Assembly: GCA_003344405.1 (NCBI GenBank)
Contig: NOWV01000063.1
Coordinates: 248,001 to 312,000, forward strand
Direction of reading: 5' to 3'
Length of the DNA stretch: 64,000 nt
Source of the DNA: Trichoplax sp. H2
Lineage: Eukaryota; Placozoa; Uniplacotomia; Trichoplacea
Positions 1-22,000 of the stretch are shown one piece after another. Below the pieces are notes generated by a model that was given only the letters and a program-made list of their open reading frames with translations, was not told the origin of the DNA and made no database searches. Position 1 is the first letter of the stretch; the number at the start of each line of letters is the position of its first letter. Both the position numbers and the translations under genes were made by a program.

Positions 1-3000
1 CTGTTTACCAGTTGTCTGTACTTGAATTGCTCATATGGTTGAATATAGAAGCGAAATCGGAAGACTTGCATCAATTTGCAATTGATAAAACGAACGGTGT
101 TGCTGTAAGTTATCATTTATGTCAATTGTTTGGGTGAAAGAAGGAAAGATATCTTTACCTAGTATCTCTACTTTCTTCCTGCAATGATAGTAAATAATTT
201 AAATTCGATTATTGAAACAAGGAATCGAGCAATGTATAACATCAAAATTTTTATAATTGATTGTAAATTAAGAGGGTCCAACCTGTTGGCCATGATTCGT
301 CCGATAATAGTTATTGGTATTTAGGAGGTAAGTCATTAATATTATTGAAACAACTAGACATAAGCTTAATGTAGTACTTATAACGGTAATTAATATCCTC
401 TGACGTCTTGTGTACCATGTTGAGATTGTTTATTATCTTTCTTAATATTTTATTAATGCATTACCTGTATAATATACTGCAAGAGATGTCAAATCCTAAA
501 ATCCATTACTCTACTGTACTTTTACAAATTACTTATTAACGTTTCTGTCAAGATTATTTTGAAAGATTTTAAGAATTAACGTATCACCTTTGATTTATTA
601 ACCGTGTTAGGGAGTAAAGTCTTTAAACAATCAGCTTCTAAAAGAAGTCGTAATAAGTAAGATGTCAATTTATATTATAACATCTTAGTAATTGATATTA
701 CCATTAAAGTTTCTTATTGGATTATATAGATGGGAAGTGATTTGTGCTACTATTGACGACTGGAAATCAACATCGAAGTAATGCTATCTCCAGTTTTCAT
801 AACCTATTTCATTTATAAAGTACAATATCTTCTCTACTACTAGTATTAACAACTTGTTTCCATTCTAATAGAAAATTTTGTCGACATTCTGGAGAGAAAG
901 AAAAAAACCTAGGTCAAGCTATGAGTACTTTAATTCCTAAAGTTACAAAAATTCTAGAGGTAAAACCACTGGTACTATCAAGTAGATGCTTTATCTAACC
1001 TTTTTAATCGTTTTATTTTTTGTTTATGATATAGAGTCGAAAAAAAAGGATAGCAATTTCAACATCAAAGCCAAATAAAGCTAAGATGACGCGAGTACGT
1101 TCTAGCTTTTATTGCAGTTATCTTAATTTATTTAAAGAAGAACTGTTATGCTAAAAAGCCATAGCCTAATGGGTCGCTATAGAATACTATGTTGATATAG
1201 TTCAAATCTGGAGCCCTTTGAGTTGTCAAATCCGTTATCGTCATCAGTAACATTTTTTGTTATCATATTCACTCTAGGAACGAAATAAAAACGCTGATAC
1301 GCAAGAAAAAGCAAAAGTTAGTTAAAGCTATCTCTTGAAAATAATTTAAGCCTAATTTCACTATTTTGTTACTATTTTCCATAATCCATATAGTTATCGT
1401 CTGTTTATTTACTCATAGTAAACTTATATATATGACAGCATCTGTATAATTGTCAAATAGTAAATGAATGATTCCTATATACGTATGATTGATTATGCTT
1501 TTAATTGTTTATTCATTTCTCCTTTATTATAGAAATCAGAGAATGTACACCAACCTCAAAAGAAGGCAAAAAAAGTATATAACAATTTATCACTCTAACT
1601 GTATTAACATGATAGTTAAAAGTATCTAATTGCAATTACATTCTAATAGGGAAAAGCTGTCAAATTAGTAAAAGAAGAAGATATTGAGAAGCAGGAATCG
1701 ACAGACGATAATGTAAACAATCTTAAAATGAAGTATTAGCTGAAAGAAAATCGGATCATATTTGATGGATTACTTTGTTGTACCTATAGGAATTTTCCGT
1801 TCCCGAAGATCTTTTATTTGATGCATCTCGTAGGAAACGTAAATGTGTCTTACAAAAGCAAAAGCAGAGTAAGGTTTGGTGGGATGAATTGTCAGATAGT
1901 GGAGAAGTATCCGCTAGTAGTGAAGGTATATTGTCATCAATTTCTTTTATGTAGCAAATGTTTACTAGGTACTTTTAGGAAATATCAGAAATAATAGCAT
2001 GTAGTACTTTCTATTCCTGGAGATTGATTTTACGAATATTTTGTAGAAGCCTCTGACAGTGAGGGTGAAAAAAAGTCAAAACGAAAAAAAAATAAAAAGA
2101 AAGAGAATGATGTATTTGTTGAAGATACCGACAAGGCTTACATTTTCACTTCTAGTATTGCTAATGATGCTGCTGAAGCCGTCGATGAAGGACTATTTGA
2201 TAGCATCATACATTATCATCACGTAAAACACGGTCAGCCAAAGACTAACACTTCTATATCAACCGCTAATCAGATTCCATCTACTAGCCAAGCTAATTCT
2301 AATAGTCAAAATCATGGACACGATCGTTCAACAACAAAAACGTCGTATAATCCAAACAGCTCAAGTCATAGAGGAATAATTGGTATTAAGATTATTTTAA
2401 TTTTATTTTATTTTAACCTAAATCATTAAGTAGTGTGATATTGATAATACAACATAGATGTGGTAATTTATAAAAGTCATACACGTAAATATTGAAATTT
2501 TTTACTTTCAATTCAGATGAGTATCAATGGCATCCATATCACTCTGCTCAACAACAACAAAATACTGTACATCAACAACAGCCAATGGTCATGCATGGAC
2601 CAATGGAGGACATGATGCTTGGCTATGGAATGTATCCTCATCAAACGACAAATCCCAATGACATTTATCAACGCCCATCGTACCAACCGGCTTCGATGTA
2701 TCAACCACAAATAGGTGAATGGAGTCACCAAGGCCAGTTGGCTTCACAAAATGCACCGATACAAAAAATGTTGCATGGTGTAAATTATCCTGCATCTCAG
2801 CAGCGTATACCTCAAATGATGCCTACTCAACAGCAAACGTCGCATTATTTAGGTAGTAATGAACAAGGGGGACCTTTACCTGGACTTTTATATTCTACAC
2901 ATTCACCTCTGCATCGTCCTGCTGAACAGATATTATCTCGGGACCCTACGAAAGCTACAGGTACAGCATCAACAACACCTGACAATAGCGCAACCGGAAG

Positions 3001-3655
3001 TCAAACGACGAGTGGAGTACAAGACAGCCCTAATATCGTCCCAACTACTACAGATTCTCAATATTACCCAACACAAGGTATAAATCAACAGCCTGTTGGA
3101 AATAGGCTTTCGCAAAGTCAGCAATGGCAAGCCTATCCGATGTACATGCCCCAAGATCAATGGCAACATTACCAACATACACAAATAGGAGGTATGCCTG
3201 GCATGCCTTCAGCAGGTTTTGAATATCCTGTGAATCCATCTCAATTCTCAACTACTGCTAATGATCCTAGTATGCCGTCAATTCCTAATTCTAATGCTCA
3301 TCCTAATAAATATGCTCAAGCTATTGATAAGGATCGACATCGTTCTGCGCAGCCGTTTTCGGTTGAAGGATTTCTATCGACTAAAGATGGTAGTTACCAA
3401 CAGTCGTCTGCTGTTGGCCAAAATCAGCTAGCACCATCAACCTTTCATTCTCAATCTGCAACCACAACTAATACATCTTCGTCTTATCCATACCATTTGC
3501 AATATCAGTCCGGATATGGAAACAATCCCAATTTTTATCAACATTTATCGAAAGAGCCGAGCGGTAATTTTACTAATGCTTCATCTATGGCACCTAATAA
3601 TAACTATTCTTCTTTACCAGAGGTTGCTCTGCCAAAAGAAAATAACACTATGTAA
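1..3655 (+). CDS. WHIM-domain chromatin protein with BCL9-like HD1 motif and Gln-rich tail (3' part; 5' end outside window)
   Basis: Exons: <3-104, 273-327, 635-656, 730-777, 872-959, 1035-1094, 1278-1316, 1533-1574, 1650-1712, 1790-1925, 2047-2382, 2517-3655 (stop 3653-3655); all phases agree, giving 709 visible residues. The first exons match the WHIM region of CECR2/RSF1-type ISWI partners: RVQPVGHDSSDNSYWYLGG (273-327) aligns with the CECR2 RVEPLGED...YWYF block, and WEVICATIDDW (730-777) with its W-x-x-C-x-x-x-x-x-W block. Basic linkers follow. Exon 2047-2382 encodes AYIFTSSIANDAAEAV and then a G...SIIHYH end, the pattern of the BCL9/Legless HD1 helix that binds the Pygo PHD finger. The last exon is rich in Gln, Pro, Ser and Met, as in coactivator tails. 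No bromodomain and no BCL9 HD2 (beta-catenin-binding) motif is visible. Nuclear role is inferred. It could be two genes wrongly joined, but the exon phases argue for one. Confidence 0.7.
2136..2222 (+). other. BCL9/Legless HD1-like segment
   Basis: About 29 residues inside the WHIM-protein gene. Compared with remembered human BCL9 HD1, the Y-x-F, A-N, A-A-E-A-V, G and I...H positions are kept, and several others are conservative changes. In the known family this helix docks on the rear face of the Pygo PHD finger. A Lys/Glu-rich stretch precedes it and a Ser/Asn-rich stretch follows. Function here is inferred from the motif only. Confidence 0.65.
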
Positions 3656-4942
3656 AGGGAGCATCATAAGGGACTTACTACATTGAAAATTTACGATTAT
3701 AACTAGATACTTTATCTAATATCAGCGCTTACTTTTTTCATCTCGATTGTTGCGCTATTATTCTTAATTTTATTTTCTCGAGGCGCAGCCTCAAAACAAC
3801 TTTTTCGAAAGTTTGATAGGTGTACATGGTAATGGTTTTAGTGCAGCTTTTAAATCTTAGCACTGCTACTAATTCATGCTATAAAAAGTATTATAGTGTA
3901 TGTTATTCGCCCTCATCAGTGGATCGTTTCTCGGTAATTTGTAACTTATTTGTAAATACTTTGAATACGATCACTTAATTTAAATCAAAGCAGCTATATT
4001 GTAATATTTGGTTCTTTGGAAGGCTGGTAACAATGTGCCAACATATAAAAATCTTATAGAATTAAGCCAATCATTTTTTAAGGCCGTATTTCTCACAAAT
4101 TATTGCAAATAATAATGGGCACTTTATCCTCAGTATTTGTTTCAACGATTAATCACTAGATTATTTTACACACAGTATTGTGAAATAGAATTTAAAGGTA
4201 ATATACAGTACACAATATTGATGTAACTGCCGTGACGTACAATATATGCGCCTCTAAAAATCTTCGACTAAGAGTTAAGTATTACACAGCCTTATCCTAT
4301 AGCAAATCGACTGCAATAATCATTTTCCTTCCTTTATTATTTCCAATAAATCGTTATATAAATTATATAAAATCGATCTTTAAGATTTAATATGGTTGTC
4401 GATTCTAAATCTAAATGAGAGTGATCCCTTGCGGTCGATATTCATAATTCTATAGTCAAATTAGTGATCTATTGTTGAAAAAACAGTGCACAGAACAAAC
4501 TATAGATTGATTAATCTTTTCTAATAGACTTACTATCATGTAGTGTCAAATTGTGACTATATACAATACCCTAGATCTCGTAGCAATGTAAAATAAGGTA
4601 AATCAATTCTAAATCGTAAAACTGACATCAAAATCATGCTAAATGTCGCCATTGTATAGCATATAGAAGCTGCATGGTAGTTCAAATTACTTTTAGTAAC
4701 ACCAGGATAGCAATTAAGAGCCGCAAAGATAACCTGTAGAACAATAGACACTTCCACATAGCACATTACGACAAGCATGATGGTATTTAGGTCACATAAA
4801 TTAGTAAAGGTATCTGAGTTTGAGTCAGGTAAATAAAGCTTCATAGGTATACCGTAAGTACAAGATTCGCTCTCTTGACAAATACCCCGTTGTTTTAGAT
4901 AATGAAGGAAGAATATCGATACTAGACATAAGATATCTTCGG
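3656..4942. other. Intergenic: 3' flanks of two convergent genes
   Basis: This AT-rich stretch separates the WHIM/HD1 gene from YIPF3. I see no exon with family similarity. It holds one long open frame on the minus strand (4557-4946), treated separately as a possible alternative end of YIPF3. Confidence 0.5.

Positions 4943-4968
<26 letters not shown>
4557..4968 (-). other. Possible alternative terminal exon of YIPF3 (membrane-like open frame)
   Basis: An open frame of about 137 codons runs from the last YIPF3 acceptor to a stop at 4557. It has hydrophobic runs and Cys pairs that would suit two or three membrane segments. The consensus YIPF3 donor (GTAAGT, exon ending at 5160) enters another frame and stops after nine codons. 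A GT four bases downstream (exon ending at 5156) would instead enter this open frame. No family match was recognised, and it may be chance openness in a 3' UTR. Confidence 0.25.
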
Positions 4969-7924
<2,956 letters not shown>

Positions 7925-7928
<4 letters not shown>

Positions 7929-7945
7929 ATTGGCCAAGTATTCAT
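7925..7945 (-). promoter_or_regulatory. Upstream ORF overlapping the YIPF3 start codon
   Basis: A six-codon frame (MNTWPI) starts at 7945, and its TGA shares ATGA with the YIPF3 initiator ATG at 7928-7926. If both lie in the mRNA, the arrangement favours leaky scanning or reinitiation. The transcript start is unknown. Confidence 0.4.
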
Positions 7946-8939
7946 TTGTTCCTTGAACGATAGTTCAGAAACTATATCAATGTTCAATTTAGAAGGCAGT
8001 CGTAGTAATGAGTTGAAAGCCCGGCCTGTCGTGAAGTTGAAATATGGATAAATTGAGTTATCTGCGTATGCCACAAAATAGACGTTGCTAGATAACTTGT
8101 AAATTGTCCAATATTGTACCTCTACAACAGATAAACTTATAATTTTATTGATGTATGTTTATAAGGCACTGCTATATAGTAGTTGAATTCTTTTCAGTCC
8201 TTGGATGGATCAATATCAAGCGAGAGAAAGGCTAGAAGACGATTTGGTTTCCTTAGTTACTCCGTTAGTGAGGTACAGTTTTGCAGATGCTGAAATATAT
8301 TTTGAATTTTCCCTAGACGTCGTGTTTCAAACTGGACTAGGCTACAGAAATTACTGGTTACACTATAGCACATTAGTACTAGTTTGAGTAGTATACGTAT
8401 GATACGTGATTGAGCTGCCTCAGTTTAGCGTACCTTATACGAGAATATTAACTGCGCTAATAAAATAAATGAATACACTAGTAAATTGGCACTAGTTTGA
8501 GTACTATATCTATCGTGCAAATTGGCTGCGTCTGTTTGGACTTGAGTTTAACATCTTAATGCGCTCTACTGCATATTTTTATGCACAAACATTTGTAAAG
8601 GCCATGGAGAGTCACTTAGGTGCCATTGCTCTCCTTCTCTTTCATTAGTTTTGTAAAAATACAGTAAATATCGACAATCTATATACTAACTGGTAGCCAC
8701 TGTGCTATACTGCATTGCGCAATACTAGGATTGGACCTCTAGAGTACGCTATACGCGGTTCGGTACTACAGCAGTAAAAAGAAAATCGAACATTTCTTTT
8801 CAAAATACTTCCTCGAAAATGGAAATAATTTTGAAATTAAAATTATTTTCATATCGTAGTGGTCAAGATTCGATTATTCATTATTTCATATTATAATAAA
8901 TGCATGCAATAGATATTTTAAATTCTTTCCTAAGCAGAA
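7929..8939. other. Intergenic upstream of YIPF3; no confident gene
   Basis: A possible exon, 8199-8273 (+), follows a good acceptor (TTCTTTTCAG), is open, and ends GAG|GTACAG, but I recognise no family in its Ser/Arg-rich translation. A motif containing ACTAGTTTGAGTA recurs at about 8377 and 8491, and a relative (ACTAGTAAATTAGAGTACTA) lies near 11123 in the first long KIF3B intron, so it looks like a dispersed repeat. Confidence 0.35.
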
Positions 8940-8970
8940 TCTCTACTCTTTTTACATTATGTACAGTAAT

Positions 8971-9308
8971 ATGCACTTGTCGTCTGCTATAGAAAACCTG
9001 CCTGATATGCTAGCCCATGTAAAAGAAGCCCCCAACGATGACATTACTTTTGCTAGTCAGTCATCGCTTACGGTCATCAAGTCATGGATTTGTTGCTAAT
9101 GGGTATGATACGGCGCCACACTAACACCGGTGATATACGGTACCCCCACCATATTCACGTATTACAACAAAGAGTAGTGTCACCGATACCACAAATCGCT
9201 AGCAAAAATGATGTCACCGGCGTATCTAATCCAATTTCTACACATTACCTACGTCCTGGAATTCATTCCAAATCGGAATCATCGGATTCCCGCTATAGTT
9301 ATAAATAG
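8971..9308 (+). other. Unassigned exon-like region with two overlapping open frames
   Basis: This stretch is richer in GC than its surroundings and follows a strong polypyrimidine tract and acceptor (TTATGTACAG, about 8966). One frame starts with ATG at 8971 and runs 43 codons to a stop at 9102, ending in Cys-Cys. A second, shifted frame is open from about 9054 to the stop at 9308. AATAAA lies near 9399. I recognise neither product. It may be a 3' exon of a small gene or a decayed gene with a frameshift. Confidence 0.3.
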
Positions 9309-9569
9309 TCCTGGCTTTCCCTATTTCGATTTGATTGATTGTTCATCGATAATAACTCTGTTGTTCATACTAATTATATAATATTTCTGATTTGAAAAAA
9401 TAAAGATGTTGATTGATTTATTATTAAATTGGTTTGAATTGGATATGAAATACAAACGCTTATGCCACTCAACTCAAGGGACTACGTCACCACATTACGA
9501 ATTCATCACTATGGATAATATTATTACTTTTATAAAGATGATCAAGTAATCGATTCTAGTTTCTATTTG

Positions 9570-9839
9570 ATGGCCGACAGCAGTGAGGTAACAGGTGCAG
9601 AACGATCATTATACAGAAATTATATCATACGAGCCCCTCGCGCACCCAGTCATACCTTAGAAATGAACAAAAAGAAACAATCTTCTCACCGACTATCGTG
9701 TGCTACCAGTCTGTATAGAGAAACTGGAAAACTCTATTGTACACAGTTCCATATAAGTTGTCCTCAAATAGCATTTACAATTCGTATGTGCATCTCGTTT
9801 AGCTATTCTATGCAGCATAATATTGTCAGAAACTACTAA
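9570..9839 (+). other. Unassigned open frame upstream of KIF3B
   Basis: Open for about 89 codons from an ATG at 9570. The translation starts with an acidic/Ser stretch, then a basic one, and matches no family I know. No splice support was identified. It could be 5' leader or promoter DNA of KIF3B. Confidence 0.2.
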
Positions 9840-9948
9840 AGAGAGAAGATATACAGTACTGTATAGTGTATATATAATAGACTTGACATTAGTGTAGTCG
9901 CCATAATCATTGTACTACGCATGTGCAACTGAAACATTGCTGGTCATC

Positions 9949-9961
9949 GTATCCAGGATAC
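9949..9961. promoter_or_regulatory. 13-bp palindrome just upstream of the KIF3B start
   Basis: GTATCCAGGATAC is a perfect inverted repeat around a central A, ending 13 bp before the ATG. Its spacing resembles an RFX X-box, but its half-sites deviate from the consensus, so factor identity is open. Confidence 0.3.
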
Positions 9962-9974
9962 CTAAAGTTGAAAG

Positions 9975-17279
<7,305 letters not shown>

Positions 17280-18658
17280 TCTACAAATTCGACAACCCGT
17301 AATATTGAATATATTCAATATTCATATGGCGATTTCAGTATACTGAATGTAATCGACTAGTCTTTTTATATTTACCTTGTATAAACTGAATTCTTATTAA
17401 ATTTAGCACTGTATTACTAAGTGTGCGAACAAGTTAACATTTTCCATGATTCTTTAGTGTATAAACGGCTTGCTATACTGTAAATATCATTCTAGGATAC
17501 TATTTGATTCTTTCGTCGCTAAGTCAGGATATATTTGCCCAAATATATCGAATTCACATAACATAGCTTGTGATTATATATAGAAGTCTTAATTATTTAC
17601 TATTTAGTTGCCATTATTGTTTACTGTGATAACAATTATTGGTATAGTCTTGTGCAAGTAAGTCAATTAAGATATTCGCTAATACTGACTGTTACATGAG
17701 ATTGACTCACGCGAAATGCCAAGGTTAGGTCTTTGAATCCCTTCACAAAGGGGATAATAACTCCATAATGTACAATAAAATTCTGTTTAGGAAACTTTAG
17801 TGTCTACTTGGATATCTAATAGCCATCGATATTTAAAAATAAAGTCAAACTTACGCATCTAACAAAAAAAAAGTGAGAATAGCCGTATAAATTTGCAAAT
17901 TGCTAGGCCGATATTAAACCATGCGATAAATTATATTAAAATAGTGATTATCATGGTCATAGTTATATTTATCCTGCTGTTTCTACCACAGCTAGTATAA
18001 GCTAAAAGTCTGCTATTGAATCCCGCATTGCTGATTTCATTAATCTACACAAAATATTTCAATCAGTCTTTACTTCATCTCAAAGAAACAAATTCGTATT
18101 TTAAAATTTAAATTGAATTACGGTATCGTTAATTTATTTTTTTCTAAGCATTTACTACCCTAGGTAGCCTCCGTAATATGTAAAATTTCGAATTATTGTT
18201 AAATCGTAGAATGGAACTTTCTCGATCTTCTAATAATACTATAATTTCTATAAAAATCCTATACAGCATTATGCGCTAGGCTGTATGTGGCAATGCATGC
18301 ATCATCACTAAAGTCTGGAAACACCAAAAATTATTTTGTTTATGATCTATACTATAGTAGACAATTAATCGTACGCTAATTGAGTGCTTTATTTCTCAGC
18401 CTGTCCGTCATTTCTTGGGTAAAAATCTATAGCGGCTTTGTATAAATAAGTTTAGAAATTCGAGCCTATGATACAGAGCTAACAAAAGCGTTCTAGAACC
18501 AGTAAACTGTAGGTCAGATGTATATATATCGATATAATACGGGTATGCTATACATCTTATAGCTGACCGATAACTATTACAAAGTTAAGTTCATCCATAA
18601 CTATAAAAGTAGACAATATATAACAGTATTTCTGATACACATACTAAAGTATGAATCC

Positions 18659-18707
18659 TGGTCTATTGTATAGGAGCGTTCTCCGGGCTCTTGATGCTAT
18701 AGACCAG
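18659..18707. repeat. Inverted repeat
   Basis: CTGGTCTAT at 18659 is mirrored by ATAGACCAG ending at 18707, giving a 9-bp stem around a 31-nt loop. No known RNA family was recognised. Confidence 0.4.
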
Positions 18708-18762
18708 ACGCCAAGTAAGGGTACAGGTATAGTATATACTATGTCATCAGGTAACTGTGTAC

Positions 18763-18775
18763 GTTGCTAAGCAAC
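18763..18775. promoter_or_regulatory. RFX X-box-like palindrome upstream of DNAAF1
   Basis: GTTGCTAAGCAAC is a perfect 5+3+5 inverted repeat with the GTTGC/GCAAC half-sites of RFX X-boxes. It lies 265 bp before the DNAAF1 ATG. RFX factors drive ciliary genes across animals; use here is inferred. Confidence 0.65.
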
Positions 18776-19039
18776 AAGGTAGTTACATGGATAAAAATAA
18801 TAATAGCATCGTTAATTAGCATAATATAGATAAAATTAAGTAGACTATATGTAATCGATTCTACGTTGAAAGCTCTATCTGATTTGTTTATTTCCTATCG
18901 CGAATTACTACTATATACAGTGCAAGAACTCAAAATAGTATACCAGCAAGATTTTATTGCTCGTGTTACGGCAAAATTGTTAAATATTTAAATCCGATTT
19001 TAGAGACTACTTTAACTGTTGCAGACGTATTAGTTAAGC

Positions 19040-22000
19040 ATGACAGAAGTACAAGATAATCCAAGTAGTGAATCATCGAATGCTGAGAAGAATAAGCAGC
19101 AAACCGAAAAATCAATGACCAATTCAGCATCACCTTCTAGTTCTAGCAATAAGACTATTAAAGATGACTTTCCAAGGTATGGTATATTAATACTTGCTAT
19201 GCAAGTCATGATACAATTGTAGTTAAGTAGGTTATGCATACTAATTATTCTTTACTACGGGCAAAAGTATACATTTAAATAACTAGTGTGAGATTTACCC
19301 AGGCATTAGATCTGATGTTGTACTGTGATCTTAAAATATTATTCAAGAATGACTCCAAAGCGATTAAAGGAGATTTGTAAAGAGCTCAAACTATATACAA
19401 CTCCAGAATTGAATGATGTGCTCTATCTTCATTTTAAAGGTAAATTATTAAAGTTTCAACGTACACACATCAATTGATAACTTTTTGAAATCATTAAGAT
19501 ATAATATAAAAATAAAATACTTTGCATGATCACGTTAAGTGTACTTGGGCAACGCTTGCTGCATAATATTAAGAGTTGATTTACTTATCCAAGGTTTCGG
19601 TAAGATTGAAAATTTGGAGCGTTACACAGGCTTAAAAGCTCTCTGGTTAGAATCTAACGGAATTTCCAAGATTGAAAATCTTGACTGCCAAACTGAATTA
19701 CGCTGCTTGTGAGAATATTTCTAGCTATAAAATATGCTCAGGCTACATGCTCATACAGTATATCGTATATGCTTTCTGCTAATTTTTAACTTAATTGCCG
19801 ATTTACTAGATATTTGCAGCAGAATCTACTCACTCAACTGGAAAACTTAAGCCCACTGGTAAATTTGGATACTCTGAATGTCTGTAACAATTGCATCAGC
19901 AAAATTGAAAATATCTGTAAGTTCGAGTCTACATGCAGATATTAAATATTGCATTATTACATTATTGATCATCAGTACATTACAATACTCTACCTAAATC
20001 TCTCTTAGATCATATAGCTAAATACATAAAATTTTTTCCTGTATATCCGTTAAATTCAGTCCAAAAGTTTTTAATTTGAGTGAAAGCGTTAAAACACTTA
20101 AAATTCGCAATCTTTCTTTATAGCATGTCTACCAGTACTATCAACCTTGCAAATTAGTCACAATAGATTAGAGGATGCTGACAGTCTTCGTGAGCTAAGT
20201 CAATGTGAAAAGCTAAGGTAAACCTTTAAAGTCTGTATAAGCTATTTTAAAAGTTATTGGTATTGACGAGCATCCGAGATCAAGAAACTAAAATACAATT
20301 TTCACAATAGCGTCGCTGATCTATCTCATAATCGCATTAATGATCCAGACATCGTTAGTGTATTAGAGCAAATGCCAAGCTTGGTAAGATTTCTTGTGTT
20401 ATCCCTTTAAAATTCATTTTTGAATTTACTATACTCACAATCTATAATGTAATAATCAGTTAAAGGAAGAAAAACTAAATTATTGATTTTAGAGAGTACT
20501 TAATCTTATGGGCAATCCTGTCATCAGAAAAATTCAAAACTATAGAAAGACCATGATTGTTAGATTGGTAATTCTATTGGTCTCTATATATATATTGAAA
20601 TTGTTAATAGATATTATTCTAACATTAACCTATTTTCAAATTGCTATTCAAGAAACAATTAACCTATTTGGATGATAGACCAGTATTTCCTCGGGATAGA
20701 GCTTTAGCAGAAGCATGGTAAATTAAACATATTTTTTGATTGTAGCTTAAATAAGATAGGATCTCGAAATGAATAACGTACGAATAGAAACGTGAACTTG
20801 CAAGTAAACTGTAAGACTCTGTTCTTTATATTGAGTCATAATTAACCTAGATAAATTGGTTTTGCTTAGGGCAAGAGGTGGTCGAGAGGAAGAAATGAAA
20901 GAAAGAGAATTGTGGCAGACCAGGGAACAGAAACGAATCATGGATAGTGTTAACGGTTAGTTTTTAAAATACGAAAACAATTGTCCAATCATCAGTTAGT
21001 AGCACTGTTATTTTAAATACATTAATTATTAATTAATCTCTATGTACGTAGCGTTAGCTGATATTAAGCAGAAAAGTTTATCAAAAAAGCAAGAAAAAGA
21101 GGAAAATCAATCGACAGACAAAACTGAAGAACCTAGCAAGCAGATTATAGATTTACAAGAAAAGATAGAGAAGAAATCGACTGTGAATATTAGAGAAGAG
21201 GAAGATACCCAATTAAGTGATGATGAAGAAGATATTATTGAAGTTAAGATTGGTCATAACAAACGGCAAGAAGAAGCAGAATCTATCTTTTCATCTCAAC
21301 CGACAAGAAAACCAATAATATCGGAAATGGATTTAGGTATGATCTATTGTAATTGTTAAGTTATAAAATTATCTCATAAATTACGCGTATTATAATCTCA
21401 TGTATCTTTGTGTCTATGAAATAGAAAATCCACCTCGGATACAAGAAATCAAAGGCAATACTGCTTTTGTTACAGAATTACCAGGTAAAATGAAATCTAA
21501 TTAAATTTTCCTAGATAGTCACATCGTTATTTATGTCATACGGGTAGCAATTAGGACTACAACATTATACGGAGTCGACTCAAAATTTATTTAGTAGCAA
21601 GCAATGTTGCGATCCTATGTTAATCAATAAAATTATGCCATAATGGATTAAATTGCATAATTTGGATAGTCTATATATACTGTTATTATAATTGGTTTAA
21701 TAGCCTAGTCAATTTTTTTCGACATACTGTAGTATTGAATATGATCAGAATATATTTTTACTGATGATAAAGGATAACGATGATAATATTTAATCAAAAA
21801 TCAATAGCAGATATAATTTCTAAATGTTAATAGTTTCCAGCTATTCTTTGAGTTATACAAGGCAATAATAATTGATTACAACTATATTATATAATTTGTC
21901 TTCGAAGCCGTATCTGAAAATGATATAGAAATAGTTTTGCCGATGATCGAATATAATCAATGACAAATTATGAGAAACATAATTACTATACATATAACTA

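Larger units (their letters stand above)
17280..19039. other. Intergenic between KIF3B and DNAAF1
   Basis: No coding exon recognised. AATAAA near 17773 may serve the KIF3B mRNA. The right end carries the DNAAF1 promoter elements described separately. Confidence 0.5.

Noticed and set aside
2513-3251. Several shorter frames on both strands over the Gln-rich exon
   Set aside because: They are shadows of the confirmed coding exon 2517-3655.
9949-9961. KIF3B-proximal palindrome as a true X-box
   Set aside because: The half-sites GTATCC/GGATAC break the RFX consensus at two or more positions, so I list it only as a palindrome.
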